64,000 bases of DNA, taken from NCBI GenBank assembly GCA_963383645.1, contig OY726566.1, positions 93,742,029 to 93,806,028 of the forward strand, in the 5' to 3' direction. Positions within the stretch are counted from its first letter, which is position 1; each line of letters begins with the position of its first letter. The notes below the pieces were generated by a model. That model did no database searches and was not told the origin of the DNA. It saw only the letters and a list, made by a program, of their open reading frames with translations. Source of the stretch: Muscardinus avellanarius. Its lineage: Eukaryota; Chordata; Mammalia; Rodentia; Gliridae. The translations under genes and the position numbers were made by a program. Below are positions 1 through 11,232 of this stretch, piece after piece.

Positions 1-1109
1 CTGATAGGAGCCTTGGAGGACAAAAGCCCGAGAAGCAGAAGCACTAATGTCTATGGGCAGGAGAAGATGTGAGAATTCCCCACTCCTTCTCTTTTTCATT
101 CTACCAGGACCCCCAGCGGTTGGAAGATGCCCTCCCATGTTGGCGAGGGCAGATCTTCTTTACAGGCTCCACTGACCCCAGAGCTCATGTCATCCAGAAA
201 CACCCTCACAGACAGGGGATGCCCAGAAATAATGTTTTATAGCTATCTGGGCATCCCCTGGCCCAGTCAGGTTGACATATATGATTAACCATTATGAGGA
301 GGGACCCTGAATCCTTTAAGCTAATTTAAGTCTTTTGCTTTCTCTTCCTCCTTCCTCTATTTGAATTCAATAGCATTTGTGAGCCCACATACATAGATCT
401 TAGTTCAGTGTTTCCAATTATTCATAGAAATTAATATAAAAATAGAAAAGCTACTATTGATAAAAAATTAAGTGTTATTAAAGTTTAAACAACCAACAAG
501 ATGCCATATATCTCTGCTCCTAAATTCTAAGTTTAGTATCTTATTGCACTGGCCCTTTTTTGTTTTGGAGTTTTCCATGACATACGATTTAATATCAATC
601 CTCAGATTTTGTCTTCTGACAACCCAGATCCTATTCATAAAACATGAAAATACTTAGAGAAAACTCTCTTTTCTGTGTTTCTATCCTTCATCCCAGCAGC
701 TTAGATTTCCTTTATTTCTCTGATAATCCCAATGGAAGTAAATGTTGCTGGTTTTGAACAAGATCTGAAGTTGCCATTTTAAAATGAGAAGACATAAACC
801 CAAATGCTGTTAATGTAGCCAGCTGTATGAGACCAATAAAGTACAAGATTCTGAGCCTGTGGGTCCTTAAAGAGCTAGCTAAAAGGCATGCATTTACAAT
901 ACAGAAAACTTTAAAGTATTTTCATAGGAGTTATAGTAATTCTCATATTTTGCAGTTTTATTGACTGCCATCATTTTTTATTTAATTCCCATGTTTCCTG
1001 GATGAAGTTAGTTACAGAACAGGTCCTGCCCATCAGAGCTTGAGCTAGTCACACACACACACTTCCCAACCCCTACTCAGAATTTAGAAGGGAAATAAGA
1101 GTAAACAAG
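1..1109. other. Intergenic stretch, no gene seen
   Basis: Mostly AT-rich unique-looking DNA. Bases about 150-295 hold an ancient repeat (listed separately). I see no splice-flanked coding frame, and the one short open frame near 472-657 has no coding character. Confidence 0.5.
150..295 (-). repeat. Ancient interspersed repeat, family not assigned
   Basis: The stretch with 'catccagaaacaccctcaca', 'tctgggcatcccctggccca' and 'gttgacatatatgattaacc' is the same family, in opposite orientation, as the copy at 27605-28090. I recognise the shared sequence as a common old placental repeat but do not name the family with confidence. Confidence 0.6.
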
Positions 1110-1258
1110 TGGTGTGTGTGGTGGCACACACCTATCACAGGTTCAGGGCTAGCCTCAGCAACTTAGTGAGAACCTGTTTCAAAATTTAAAAAGTGCAGGG
1201 AAGTATATCTCAAAGGCAGAATGCCCCTGGGTTCGATCCCCAGTAGAAAGAAAAAAGA
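1110..1258 (+). repeat. B1-dID-type SINE, degraded, internally deleted
   Basis: It starts with a 'gtggtggcacacacct' head, jumps early to 'cagcctcagcaacttagtga', and ends with an ID-like tail 'cccctgggttcgatccccag' and a short A-rich tail. About 60-80 bases of the head are missing. Confidence 0.75.
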
Positions 1259-1511
1259 AGAAAACCTAAATAATTTGCTCTATATTCACCCCTTCAGGGA
1301 GGACTGATATATGGCAATTCTTTGTTGGTGGGGATTTTCTGAATAAACATCAGTAGCCTTCTACCACAGAGATGGGAGCAATATTTCTCCTCCCCACAAT
1401 TTTGCTAGCAGGTAATAAAGTAATTCACAGATAACCATTATTAGTAAGCAATTACAAGTCATCTTACAACCTGCTCAGTAAATCTGGTGAAATTTCTACT
1501 CTCTGACCAGC

Positions 1512-1538
1512 GTGTATGTCTGTGTGTGTGTGTGTGTG
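1512..1538. repeat. (GT)n microsatellite at a SINE 3' end
   Basis: A short GT run abuts the reversed ID end of the next SINE, so on the SINE strand it is a (CA)n tail. Confidence 0.8.
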
Positions 1539-1741
1539 GGGGGGTTGCTGGGGATGGAACCCAGAGGCATTCTACCTCCAAGCTACACCCCCTGCCCTAT
1601 TTTTTATTCTTTATTTTAAAGCAGGGTCTCACTGAGTTGCAAAGAGCCTAACTAAGTAGCTGAGGCTGCCTGTGAACCACGATCCTCCTGTCTCGGGCTC
1701 CCAAATGCTGGGATTACAAGCGTGCACCACCATGCCTGGCT
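1539..1741 (-). repeat. B1-dID-type SINE, first of a tandem pair
   Basis: Antisense copy reading from 'ctggggatggaacccag' (ID box B side) through 'tttattctttattttaaagc' to 'gcgtgcaccaccatgcctgg' (7SL-like head). Confidence 0.85.
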
Positions 1742-1893
1742 CCAGCCCTGTTTTTTATTCTTTATTTTGAAACAAGGTCTCACTAAGTTGCAGAGGGCCT
1801 CATTAAGTAGCTGTGGCTGGTTGTGAACCTGCCATCCTCCCATCTCAGCCTCCCAATTACTGCGATTACAAGCATACACCACCATGCCCGGCT
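1742..1893 (-). repeat. B1-dID-type SINE, second of a tandem pair, lacking its ID end
   Basis: It follows the previous copy directly, beginning at 'ccagccctgttttttattct' and ending at 'caccaccatgcccggc'. The reversed ID box B portion is absent, so this is a truncated second unit or a dimeric SINE. Confidence 0.75.
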
Positions 1894-3055
1894 TCTGGCC
1901 AGCCTTTTAAGTTATAACATTGACCGGAAGGCAAATACAAAGGTGTTTTGTCAATAAGACCAGACCTACCTTCCAGTGAAATGTGGAGACAGAGTTCTCT
2001 AGTAATTATGAGGGGTGGAGGGCCTGGATCCTGATCCACATCTGCCAAATCCTGGTTTTACTTATTTTTAAATTCATTCACATAAAGTGACAAAGCCCAT
2101 AATGGTCTTATCAGCAATCACATATCCCGAACCCCTTTTCCACTTATTTCTAACCCCCCTTATGCTAACTAACCAGCCCCCTGGTACCGTTCCAGTTTAG
2201 ATGACATTCCTTGAGAATCTTCCATGGCAAGCTCTGGAGAGCAGTTTCTAAGAAGGATGCTCCTGAGTCTTTAAAGGCAGCCTTTCTCAGGGAAGCCGCC
2301 AGTGTGGGCTGTCAGGCCCTCATTAATATATCACCCTGTAGATGCAGTGTCAGTTCCTCTAATCCCTGCAGTAGGATATCTACATCACCTTCTAGGGGTG
2401 GACACAGGTATGCACTGAGCCATCCATACAGGCTTGGGAACGCCAACCCAGATTTGTAAGGCAGAATCCAGGGTGTGGTCCCAGGCTGCCTTCTCCCAGA
2501 AACAAGGCCTCAGTGACCCAGTGCTTCTCTGACCACTGGGCTCTCCAGCCACCCTCCACCATTTAGAGGTCTGACCCAGAGATCCCATGAACGAACACAT
2601 GGAGGCTTTGGTGCAAATCCCCCCCCCTCAAAAAAAAAAAAAAAAAAAAACCCTAACCCCTAATGCTGTGCAATCAGACTCTCCTTGAAAGTGCAGCGAT
2701 CTGGACTCTTCTCACACCAAGACTTGGAGTCCATCTAGCTTATGCTATTAATAGCCAGGGCCATGCCACCAGCGCATGACTTATTAATAATGTATGGCCA
2801 CGGTTCCTGACTTAGTTAAGCTACAAATGTCTTCATCTGCATGATTAGCTTTCACCTTCCTGATTAGAAAGTTTCATCCTGTCACAAAACCTACCCTTTC
2901 TGAATGAATGACTCTTTTATAAGGAGCCAGGCTCTCTAAAATACATCGTAAGCTCAAATAAACAACAACAACAACAACAACAACAAAAACCAATTGACGG
3001 TCAAAACAAAAGTCTTTTGTTTTCTTTATGGAATGCGAAAGAAAGAGGGTTAGGA

Positions 3056-3057
<2 letters not shown>
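1894..3057. other. Intergenic stretch, no gene seen
   Basis: Contains a poly-A run near 2630-2650 and a (CAA)n run near 2959-2987. Two overlapping short open frames at 2211-2600 on opposite strands lack coding features. I recognise no repeat in most of it. Confidence 0.4.

Positions 3058-3097
<40 letters not shown>
3058..3097. repeat. (GT)n microsatellite, about 20 units
   Basis: Uninterrupted GT alternation. No SINE end is visible directly beside it. Confidence 0.95.
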
Positions 3098-3099
<2 letters not shown>

Positions 3100-3300
3100 A
3101 ATTCAACTCTGTGTTTACTGAAAAAAAAAGGTAAAAGGAGTTATAGCTATAAGTGGGGGCTGGAGGAGATAAAGTTGTTGGGAGGAAAAGGACTCCAGGG
3201 CTTAAAGGAGATATTACTTAATTAGTTTTATTTTTCATCTTGAGGGATGTGCAGTAAACACTGAGGGGTTTTAAAGAAGGGAGAATTATCAGGTGTTTTG

Positions 3301-3505
3301 TTTTTTGGTGGTACTGGGGATTGAACCCAGAGGCATTCTACCTTTGAGCTACACCTCCAGCCCTATTTTATTTTTATTTTGAAGCAGGGTCTCACTGAGT
3401 TGTAGAGGGCCTTAGGAGGTTGCTAAGGCTGGCCCCAAACCTGTGATCCTCCTGTCTCAGCTTCCTAAGTACTGAGATTACAGATGTACCCTATGGTGCC
3501 TGGTT
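3301..3505 (-). repeat. B1-dID-type SINE
   Basis: Antisense copy from 'ttttggtggtactggggatt' to 'atggtgcctggttg', with typical ID box B, A-rich linker and 7SL-like head; moderately diverged. Confidence 0.85.
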
Positions 3506-3639
3506 GGGTACCAGGTTTTGACCTTAGAAATATCACCCTGGGGAGAAGATGGAGAATGAATTGGAAAGCAGATGGCAGGGAGGCCAAGGAAAAGATGGTG
3601 GTGGCCCACCAGACGGAGAGTAGACAGACTCGGGAGATG

Positions 3640-3865
3640 GTCAAAAACACAATGGCTCCTTCGCCTCTCTTAGGCCTCTGCGTGGATCTCATCCTTCTTT
3701 GACCACCGTATAAAATAGCAGTTCCTTCCCCATACCTTATCCTCAACTCTGCCTAATTTTTGTCTATAGCTTTTATTGCCATCTGACATCCTATATAATT
3801 TGTTAATTTATTTGTTGTTTATCTTTCCCAATTAATAAATACACACTCTGTGAAAGCAGGACTTT
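3640..3865 (+). repeat. L2-like 3' end
   Basis: The order 'cctaatttttgtctatagct', 'ttgttaatttatttgttgtt' and 'ctgtgaaagcaggact' follows the 3' end of L2 LINEs. The block of SINEs at 3870-4533 interrupts it, and 'ctggcacatagaagacagtt' with 'aataaacac' at 4558-4590 looks like its continuation. Confidence 0.55.
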
Positions 3866-3869
3866 TTGT

Positions 3870-3950
3870 ATCTTTATTTGTGGTACTGGGGATTGAACCT
3901 AGAGGCATTGTACCTCCAAGCTACACTCTCAGCCTGATTTTTCATTTCTT
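3870..3950 (-). repeat. Outer B1-dID SINE, left (ID) part, split by a younger SINE
   Basis: Begins 'gtggtactggggattgaacc' and is broken at 'cctgatttttcatttctt'. The matching right part resumes at 4175. Confidence 0.8.
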
Positions 3951-4174
3951 TTTTTTTTTTTTTTTGGGGGGGTCTGGGCATGGAACCCAGGAGCGCTCGA
4001 CCTCCGAGCTACACCCCCTGCCCTATTTTTTTTTTTTTTATTCTTTATTTTGAAACCAGGTCTCACTGAGTTGCAGAGGGCCTCACTAAGTAGCTGAGGC
4101 TGTCCTCGAACCACGATCCTCTGGTCTCAGCCTCCCAAATGCTGGGATTACAAGCGTACACCGCCACACCTGGC
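3951..4174 (-). repeat. Inner B1-dID SINE nested in an older SINE
   Basis: A younger copy ('tctgggcatggaacccagga' to 'accgccacacctggc') flanked by the 13-bp direct repeat tttttcatttctt at 3938-3950 and 4175-4187. The duplication shows it inserted into the older element. Confidence 0.9.
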
Positions 4175-4290
4175 TTTTTCATTTCTTATTTGAAGACAGG
4201 GTCTCACTAGGTTGCTGAGACCCTTGCTAAGTTGCCAAGGCTGGCTTTGAATTTAAGACCCTCCTGTCCACCTGGGCTGGCTGGGATTTT
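4175..4290 (-). repeat. Outer B1-dID SINE, right (head) part
   Basis: Resumes 'atttgaagacagggtctcac' after the target-site duplication and continues through 'gttgccaaggctggctttga'. The 7SL-like head end is lost. Confidence 0.75.
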
Positions 4291-4320
4291 TGTATCTTTA
4301 GTTCTTATATATTCAATCTT

Positions 4321-4534
4321 TTTTTCTTTGAGAGTTTTTTTGGGGGGATGGAACCCAGGGGCATTTGAACTCCGAGCTACACCCTTGACCTATTTTTTAT
4401 TTTTTAATTTGAAACAGGGTCTCACTGAGTTGCAGAGGGCCTCACTAAGTAGGTGAGGCTGTCCGCGAACTGTGATCCTCTGGTCTCAGCCTCCCGAATG
4501 CTGGGATTACAAGCATGCGCCACCATGCCTGGTC
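4321..4534 (-). repeat. B1-dID-type SINE with target-site duplication
   Basis: Antisense copy ending 'gcgccaccatgcctggtc'. A 13-bp direct repeat with one mismatch flanks it (tatattcaatctt at 4308-4320; tatattcagtctt at 4535-4547). Confidence 0.9.
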
Positions 4535-4900
4535 TATATTCAGTCTTAGAATACTCTCTGGCACATAGAAGACAGTTAATAAACACTTTTAGAGCAAATG
4601 ACTATGTGGAAGATGAAGAGAATTGATGTGGTGTGATCACTGGTTAGAGAGGAGGGGTGAGTAAGAGGAAGCAGTGGAGGAGGTGCCAGGTTTCTAGCTT
4701 CATGAACTGGGCATGCATGGAGGGTTGCTGTAGAGGAGATGGGGAAATATCTCGCAGGTGCAGGAGATGCAGGGGTGGAGTTCAGTGGATGCTCTGAGGC
4801 TGCCATGGGGCACCTAGGACAAGACAGAGAGAAACAGGAGAGGGCTTTGGTCTGGAGTAACAGCATCTGCCGTCTTCATTCATTCAAAAAGTATTTCATG

Positions 4901-5119
4901 AGCCAGGCATAGTGGCGCATGCTTATAATCCCAGCATTCAGGAGGCTGAGACCAGAGGATCGTGGTTCGTGAACAGCCTCATCTACTTAGTGAGGCCCTC
5001 TGCAACTCAGTGAGACCCAGTTTCAAAATAAAGAATAAAAATAGGGCAGGGGGTGTAGCCTGGAGGTCGAATTCCCCTGGGTTCCATCCCCAGACCTGAA
5101 AAAAAAAAAAAAAAAAAAA
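4901..5119 (+). repeat. B1-dID-type SINE with A20-type tail
   Basis: Sense copy from 'gccaggcatagtggcgcatg' to 'catccccagacctg' plus a pure A tail. The direct repeat aaaaagtatttc lies before and after it, marking the insertion site. Confidence 0.92.
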
Positions 5120-5322
5120 GTATTTCCCGATTGTAATTTGTTCCAGACACTATGCCAGTGATGGTGGAGTCAAAGAGAAGTGAGCTGGAAATAGACAGTA
5201 TTACTCATCAGATGACAGTCACGACCACGCTTGGTAACAGCCAGTGACACTGAGGAGACCCAGAGCTAGCATCTTCATGGACCTTGGAAGGAAGTGTAAA
5301 TTGATGGTACCTTTTTTTTTCT

Positions 5323-5515
5323 TTTATGGTACCCGAGATTGAACCCAGAGGCATCCTACCTTCAAGTTACACCCCTAGCCCAATTTTATTTATTTGGAAA
5401 CAGGGCTTTGCTAGGTTGATGAGACTGCTGAGGCTTTCCTCAAACTTGCAATCCTCCTGTCTCCGTTTCCCAAGTACAGGGATTACAGGCGTGCATGCGC
5501 CACCACACCCAGCTC
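5323..5515 (-). repeat. B1-dID-type SINE
   Basis: Antisense copy from 'tatggtacccgagattgaac' to 'gcgccaccacacccagctc'. The 142-codon open frame that runs through it is SINE plus flank, not a gene. Confidence 0.85.
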
Positions 5516-5828
5516 TTGAGGGTTCCTTTCTGGAGTACAATTTGGTAATATGCATTCATAAACTTGGGAATTTACATATCCATGACTCAGTAATTTCCCT
5601 TTCTAGACATTTACTTGCTGTTCAAGTCCAAGACTTGCTAATTCACCAAGAGGACAAGGGTGAGCCCTACATGGGCGTGACCAGCCTCCACACCACAGAG
5701 ACACCTAGGACGCCCATCCAGTTATGCAAAAGGCAGGCCCCTTCGAGGGCTTGAACTTCTTCCGTGATGGCTCAGGACTGTAAGAGACCACAGCGGAAGC
5801 TTCCAGTCTTTTAAGAGTCAAGCCCCAA

Positions 5829-6024
5829 GTCAGGCGTGATGGCAGCCACTTGTAATCCTAGCACTTTGGAGGCTGAGACAGGAGGAGCATGAGCTTGAGT
5901 CCAGCTTCAGCAACTTAACAAGGTCCTTTTTCAAAAAAAAAAAAAAAAGATACAGAGCAGGAAAGTATAGCTCAAATCTAGAATGACTCTGGGTTCAAGC
6001 CTCAGTGCCAAAAAAAAAAACCCA
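5829..6024 (+). repeat. B1-dID-type SINE
   Basis: Sense copy 'aagtcaggcgtgatggcagc' through 'gggttcaagcctcagtgcca' and an A tail; diverged. Confidence 0.85.
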
Positions 6025-6427
6025 AACCAAAAAACACCCCCAAAATAGTAGCCCTAAAATTAACACAGTATCACTTTGCCTGTACATTAAAGGACAAAAA
6101 GCACTAGGCCAGTGATAGATTCCACCTCAATGAGTTTACAACCATCATTAATGTGTCACACTCTCCGATTCAAGATTTCCAGAAAGGCAAGATCCTGGAA
6201 ACACATTCTAGTTATCCCCCTTCTACTCTCCTGTGGTGTGAACCACTTTTTCTCTCTGTTTTGCAAAATGAAAATCCCTTTACCTCTTTGTTCACAGAAA
6301 ACAATTGTAATTGTTTTTGTAATTGTAATTGTAAGAAAGGAAGCCCTATTTTCTATTGAAGTTCCAAGCTCACATAAGGAGCGGGCAGGCTTCCATTTGG
6401 TAACCGTTGCTTAGGTATATGTTTTAT

Positions 6428-6637
6428 TTTTATTTATTTATTTATTTTTTGGTGGTACTGGGGTTCCTGGAAGCCCTTCTACCTCGGGGCTACACTCCCA
6501 GACCTATTTTATCCTTTTTTTTTTATATTTGGAAACAGGGTCTCTTAAGCCAGCGCAGCTGGCTTCGAACCTGCGCGATCCTCCTGTCTCCGCCTCCCAA
6601 GCGCGGGGATTACAAGCGTGCGCCACCACGCCCGGCA
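6428..6637 (-). repeat. Young B1-dID SINE with target-site duplication
   Basis: Antisense CpG-rich copy ('gaacctgcgcgatcctcctg', 'gcgcggggattacaagcgtg') flanked by a 15-bp repeat with one mismatch (aggtatatgttttat at 6413-6427; aggtatctgttttat at 6638-6652). It belongs to the 'gtttccaggaacc' subfamily. Confidence 0.93.
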
Positions 6638-6652
6638 AGGTATCTGTTTTAT

Positions 6653-7910
6653 AACTTTCATACACCCACCTATTTGTTCCACTCCCAGATGTACTGCTTT
6701 TGTGTTTCTCCTTTTGTGAAATCTGCCCAGTGAAGACTAGCCAACCAAATCAGATGATAAAAGCCATACTACAGCCAATGGAGAACAGCATAACATAGTG
6801 GCCTTCATGTCAGGGAATAAAAGGCTGAGCGGACTGCCCACCCAGTGTGCTGTACCCTTCTGCGTAGAAGTAAATCCCCTCACCACATTACTTTTGATTT
6901 CATAGGTTTTTATTTGTGGCTGCCCTAAAACCCATTTCTAACATAATGGAAACCATAAATGATCTCATGTAGGATCACCAACATGCTTGTGTGACACAAA
7001 TCAGAGCTGTCTGGCTTCAGGAAGCTGCTACTAACCTGGCTGTCCTGAGAAGGCTTTTCATGGCAAAAGACATCTAACCAGGCCAGTCTTAGCCATCTGC
7101 TTCTGGAAACGTGGCTCGGCCAAGGCGAGTGTGATTTCAACTGACCCATTATCATACCGGTCATCAGCTTCAACCGGCCCTTTTGAAGGCAGCTGCTTCT
7201 AAACCAGATGGGCAGACCTAAGTCCTAGTTCCCAGATACTCTTGTGGAAGTCATGGATGGTCCCTTATTTGTCCGGTAGCAGTGAGACCCTTCTCTTGCC
7301 AGTGTTGACAGACAGCATAAGTTCTTATCAGGGCACCTTGAACTACAAGGAAAGTTCTTCAGGGACTTAGCATCTGTGAGACTTTGACTACCAATTGCAG
7401 GGCAGTGTCCAGGCCAGCAGAGCTAAACAACCCGACAGATCAGAGTCCTAAAATCCTAAGAGGTGGCAGGTCCTCTCATCTCATACCCTCACTTGGGCTC
7501 CCCGTGGATTATTGGGGTTCCTGGGACCAGCTTTTCTGGGTGTAGATCCTTTCCCTCCTTTCAAGGCATGTGGTTATAGAAGGCACAGGCCTTCCATGTG
7601 ACCAAAGAGAGTACAAGCTTTTCTGGAAAAAGTGTCTGGTCCAGCTATAGAGATAACATTCTCCAAAGGACTGGTGTCCCCACACCACTGAATTTCACTG
7701 CTAAGTCTGGTAACTGATCGTGGCAGCACTGGGCCAGGCTAAGACGTAAGACCTTGAATTTCAGTTCTGAGTACTGGTGCTAGGTAGTGGCTTTACAATA
7801 TGTCCACAAAGTCTTTGTCATTCCTCTCTTGAAGTCTTAAAGACTTCAAGAAAGGGGTAGGCATAGAGGACTCGTAAAATTCTGGAAATCTGCTCTTTTA
7901 CAAAGGTAGT
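6653..7910. other. Intergenic stretch; possible LTR-like piece at its start
   Basis: Bases about 6735-6895 include 'caatggagaacagcataaca', a TATA-like 'ggaataaaaggctg' and 'agaagtaaatcccctcacca', which resembles the TATA-to-polyA part of an endogenous retroviral LTR, but I cannot assign it. The remainder shows nothing I can name. Confidence 0.35.
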
Positions 7911-7922
7911 AAGAATACTGAC

Positions 7923-8152
7923 AAGCCAGGTGTGGTGGTGCATGCCTAAAATCTTTGTTCTTTGGAGGCTGAGGCAGGAGGATCACAGGTTTGATGCCAG
8001 CCTCAAGCAATATTGTGAGATTCTTGTCAATCAAGCAAGACTCTGTTTCCAAAAACAAAAAAATATAAAAAATAAAAAGAGCCAGAGATATAGCTAGCTC
8101 AGAGGTAGAATGTTTCTGGGTTCAATCCTCAGTACCTCTGCCCACCAAGAGA
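7923..8152 (+). repeat. B1-dID-type SINE with 12-bp target-site duplication
   Basis: Sense copy ('aagccaggtgtggtggtgca' to 'ggttcaatcctcagtacc') flanked by aagaatactgac at 7911-7922 and 8153-8164. Confidence 0.92.
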
Positions 8153-8539
8153 AAGAATACTGACCCCAAAAAACTCCTTCCAAACTCTAGACATTAACCA
8201 CAAACAAAATGGGCGCAAAAATTCCTTGGAGCATTTATTTAAAAAAATAAAAACTCCTGCATCTTGGTGGGAAGAGCAGATGCTGTGGCATTTGACTATA
8301 CTCTTCCTCTCACCCCAGCTATTTGGTAGCCTTAAAAGCCAACGGCTTGGGGACCATGGTACCTGTATAAGTGAGCACTCTCAAAGCCACCGGAGGCTGT
8401 AAACCCAGGCCGACTGGGCTTCGAGGTTCTCCAAATGAACTTCCTGGATGATTGTCACCATTGCCAAGTGGCTTGCAGCTCCTTAGAAAAGCCCCCCGCT
8501 TATAGGGTGTTGTCATTATTTGACCTCATTCAGAGCTCT

Positions 8540-8900
8540 CTGAGACGGGGGTGACGGGACAGCTCTTATCCCCCGGCACTTGTCAAAAACAATCAATAGA
8601 AACTTTTCAACAGCGTGGCTGTCTGAGGCTGCAGAACAAGCGGAGGCAAACGTGAGCCTGGACAGATGTTTAAAAGGAAGGTCGTGGGAACAGCTGTCCA
8701 CAGGGGCTTTGGAATGCTCCAGCAATTGCTGGGGCTCTAGAAGGCCGCGCGCAGGCGCAGGGCTGGGTGCAGGCTCAGACATAGGTGGTGGCGTCTCATC
8801 TCCAGCTGACCTGAGGCCCTATGTAAGCAGGAAGCTGGAAGCTTCTGGGCATTGGAGGTGTGCCCCAATGTACAACAAGCGGGGTCCTTCAGGGAAATCT
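8540..8900. other. CpG-bearing non-repeat patch, candidate conserved or regulatory element
   Basis: GC-rich for the region, with 'ggccgcgcgcaggcgcaggg' near 8742-8761, which resembles an NRF1-type palindrome. Open frames of 88 codons (-) and 122 codons (+) overlap here on opposite strands, as CpG-rich DNA often gives. I recognise no protein family in either frame. Function is inference only. Confidence 0.3.
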
Positions 8901-9106
8901 CTGCTTCCTCATCAGCTGACCACTAAGTTAACTAATCAGAGACGCTAGTCACGACATGGGACATTGATTTTACAGATTTGCCCAGGAAAGTTACTAAACA
9001 GCAACAACAGACTCTAGGTTGAGGAAGGTACCTGATTTCCACAATAACATATTACATTATTTTAAATGTCCAGTTTTCAACTACTGGATACAAGATTTTT
9101 ATTTGA

Positions 9107-9286
9107 GTGGTGCTGGAAATTGAACCCATGGGTGTTCTATCATGGAGCTATAGCCCCAGACCTTTTTATTTTTTATTTTGAATCAGGGTTTTTCCAAGAG
9201 GAGGCTGCGGTTGGCCTTGAATCTAGGATCCTCCTGTCTCAGCCTCCCAAGTACTGAGATTACAAGTGTGCGCCACCACGCCCAGC
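9107..9286 (-). repeat. B1-dID-type SINE
   Basis: Antisense copy 'gtggtgctggaaattgaacc' to 'gcgccaccacgcccagc'; diverged. Confidence 0.85.
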
Positions 9287-9537
9287 TGGAAGGTCACTTT
9301 TTAAAGTAGTGTGCTCCTTGTCACTCCAAGATTTCAACCAAAGGCAAATGACCGCTTACCGCAGATGTCTAGTGTTATTTTCTCCTATGGTACCTGGAGG
9401 ATGTTTTTCAATGGAGATCAGTTCTGTTTTCAAATTTACTTCCAATTGGACACTCATCACCACTCTCTCTTCTCCAGAAAGAATTTGAAGTAGTTTGGAA
9501 TTATGAAATATATTTATAAAGAAGTTTAAAAAATAAT

Positions 9538-9703
9538 TTTTTTTGGTGCCGGGGATTGAAACCAGGGGCTTTCTACCTCTGAGCTACACCCCCCAGCCCT
9601 ATTTTATTTTTTACTTGGGGACAAGTTCTCACTAAGTTGCTGATAGCCTCACTAGGTTGCTCAGGCTGTCTTCAAACATACAATCCTCTTGTCACCGCCT
9701 TAA
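9538..9703 (-). repeat. B1-dID-type SINE, head truncated
   Basis: Antisense 'ttggtgccggggattgaaac' to 'atacaatcctcttgtcaccg'. The last 30-40 bases of the 7SL-like head are missing. Confidence 0.8.
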
Positions 9704-9721
9704 GATAAAAAATTTCCAAAA

Positions 9722-9862
9722 TAAGCCAGGTACAGTGGCACAAACTTGTAATCCTAGCACTTGGGAGGCTGGGGCAGGAAAATTGCTAGAGCATAGGAGT
9801 TTGAGACCAGCCTAGGTAACAGAGCAAGATCCTGTCTCCAAAGGAAAAAAAATTAAATATAG
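9722..9862 (+). repeat. B1/7SL-type SINE monomer without ID tail
   Basis: 'aagccaggtacagtggcaca' through 'gtttgagaccagcctaggta' and 'agatcctgtctcc' with an A-rich tail. It looks like a plain 7SL-derived monomer. Confidence 0.75.
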
Positions 9863-10507
9863 AAATCAGAGTCCCCATAGAAGAATTAGAAGGCTGAAAC
9901 AATTAGAATTAAGCTTCATGGAAGCTCAAAGAAAAAGAAAATCCAACTCTACCCACTGGAAGCGTTGATTCAGAAAGTTTGGCCTGGAACCTGGTCAGAG
10001 ATCTAACTCTGGTCAGAGATCTACTGGCTCAGCCTGTTTCTCCCCACTCTTTGTCATCTTTGTGGTTTCCTTAAAAGTGAACATTGCTCAGTTGATGAAT
10101 ATTCCTTATTATAGATAGAACATCAGTCCGTGGACAATGGATCTCCAAAAGGCAGGTGTGAGAGAGTCTAGCTCCCTTTACAGTGGACAAAGGGAAATCT
10201 CACTGTCTGTTGTTTACAGGGGCTGCTGTCTTGTAGTCCCCTAATATAGGCTACTTGTATGTTTGCATAACTAGGGAGACTGTCTCCTTGGTTCACCCTA
10301 ATGGAAGATGGAGGATGTGATTTGGGCTCATAGACCATCCTTGTTATTGATGTAGGATAGAAGAAATGAGTAGGTAGAAAGGAGACAGACAGGAAGGAAA
10401 AGTCAAATATAATTTTAATATAAGGACCCGGAGCTGAAGTGCTTCAGCCTCTAGTTCACAAACCAGTGCTCTTTCCCGGGCCTGACTCTCCCAAATTCCT
10501 GGGAAAC
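9863..10507. other. Intergenic stretch, nothing recognised
   Basis: No repeat or coding signal I can name. An imperfect direct repeat of 'ggtcagagatcta' sits near 9993-10022. Confidence 0.4.
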
Positions 10508-10965
10508 CTGTAGATCCTAGAGTTAACTAAAAGAAACTATAATTGCCCTGTGCATTGATAACAAGACAGATAGGATATTTTGAGAAGCCTATAATTTAGG
10601 ACATTCCAACTTATCTGTAAATCGGCTAATGAGAACCCCGATCGACCTGAGACCATCCACCTAAGGCTGACTAGACTGCCACAAACTGCCTTGGGACTAC
10701 CAGACTGAGCTCATCCTCACAGACCTCCTCTAGCCCACCTCTCATGAAAGTCCCCTATCAGAAGAGAACCCTGAACTCCCCAAGATGTCTTCTTCATCTT
10801 GAGGTGGCCCGCACTCTCTCTTGAAAGTGTATTTCCTCTCCTTTCTCCAAATAAACTTCTGTCCATTTCTCTGACCGGCCCGTGCTGAAATTCTTTCCTG
10901 TCACATAAGCCAAGGACCCTGCAGATCCTGAGTTCCTGAGCTGAGGGCTCGCCTCCACACTACAA
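10508..10965 (+). mobile_element. Probable solo ERV LTR
   Basis: Begins 'tgtagatcctagagttaact' and carries late in the element a polyadenylation-type 'ctccaaataaacttctgtcc' followed by 'ttctttcctgtcaca', the usual U3-R-U5 layout. No primer-binding site or gag/pol frame follows, so it looks like a solo LTR. Family not assigned and ends approximate. Confidence 0.55.
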
Positions 10966-11232
10966 CACACAACTGGACGACCTCGAGAGTCAACTAATCC
11001 ATCCCAGGGTTTCCCGCATGTTGACCAGAGATCCCCCTCTACAACCTGACATGGGATAACCTAACACCCAAGCTACCAGAAGTTGCTTTTTCTGCATAAG
11101 CCCATCCTCCTGGGTATCTGAGCCTTCCTAGGAAGAGACACTAAGATGTTATAATTCCGGTTCAGAGTTTTGAGAGTCATTTGAGTTCTGGAAAATTTTC
11201 AGGGTGATAGTGATTGGCCATCTCAGCCATAA

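Noticed and set aside
2651..2663. ccctaacccctaa, telomere-like motif after a poly-A run
   Set aside because: Only two imperfect units; no array, so not an interstitial telomere.
5326..5754. 142-codon + frame
   Set aside because: More than a third is an antisense SINE; the remainder shows no family or splice context.
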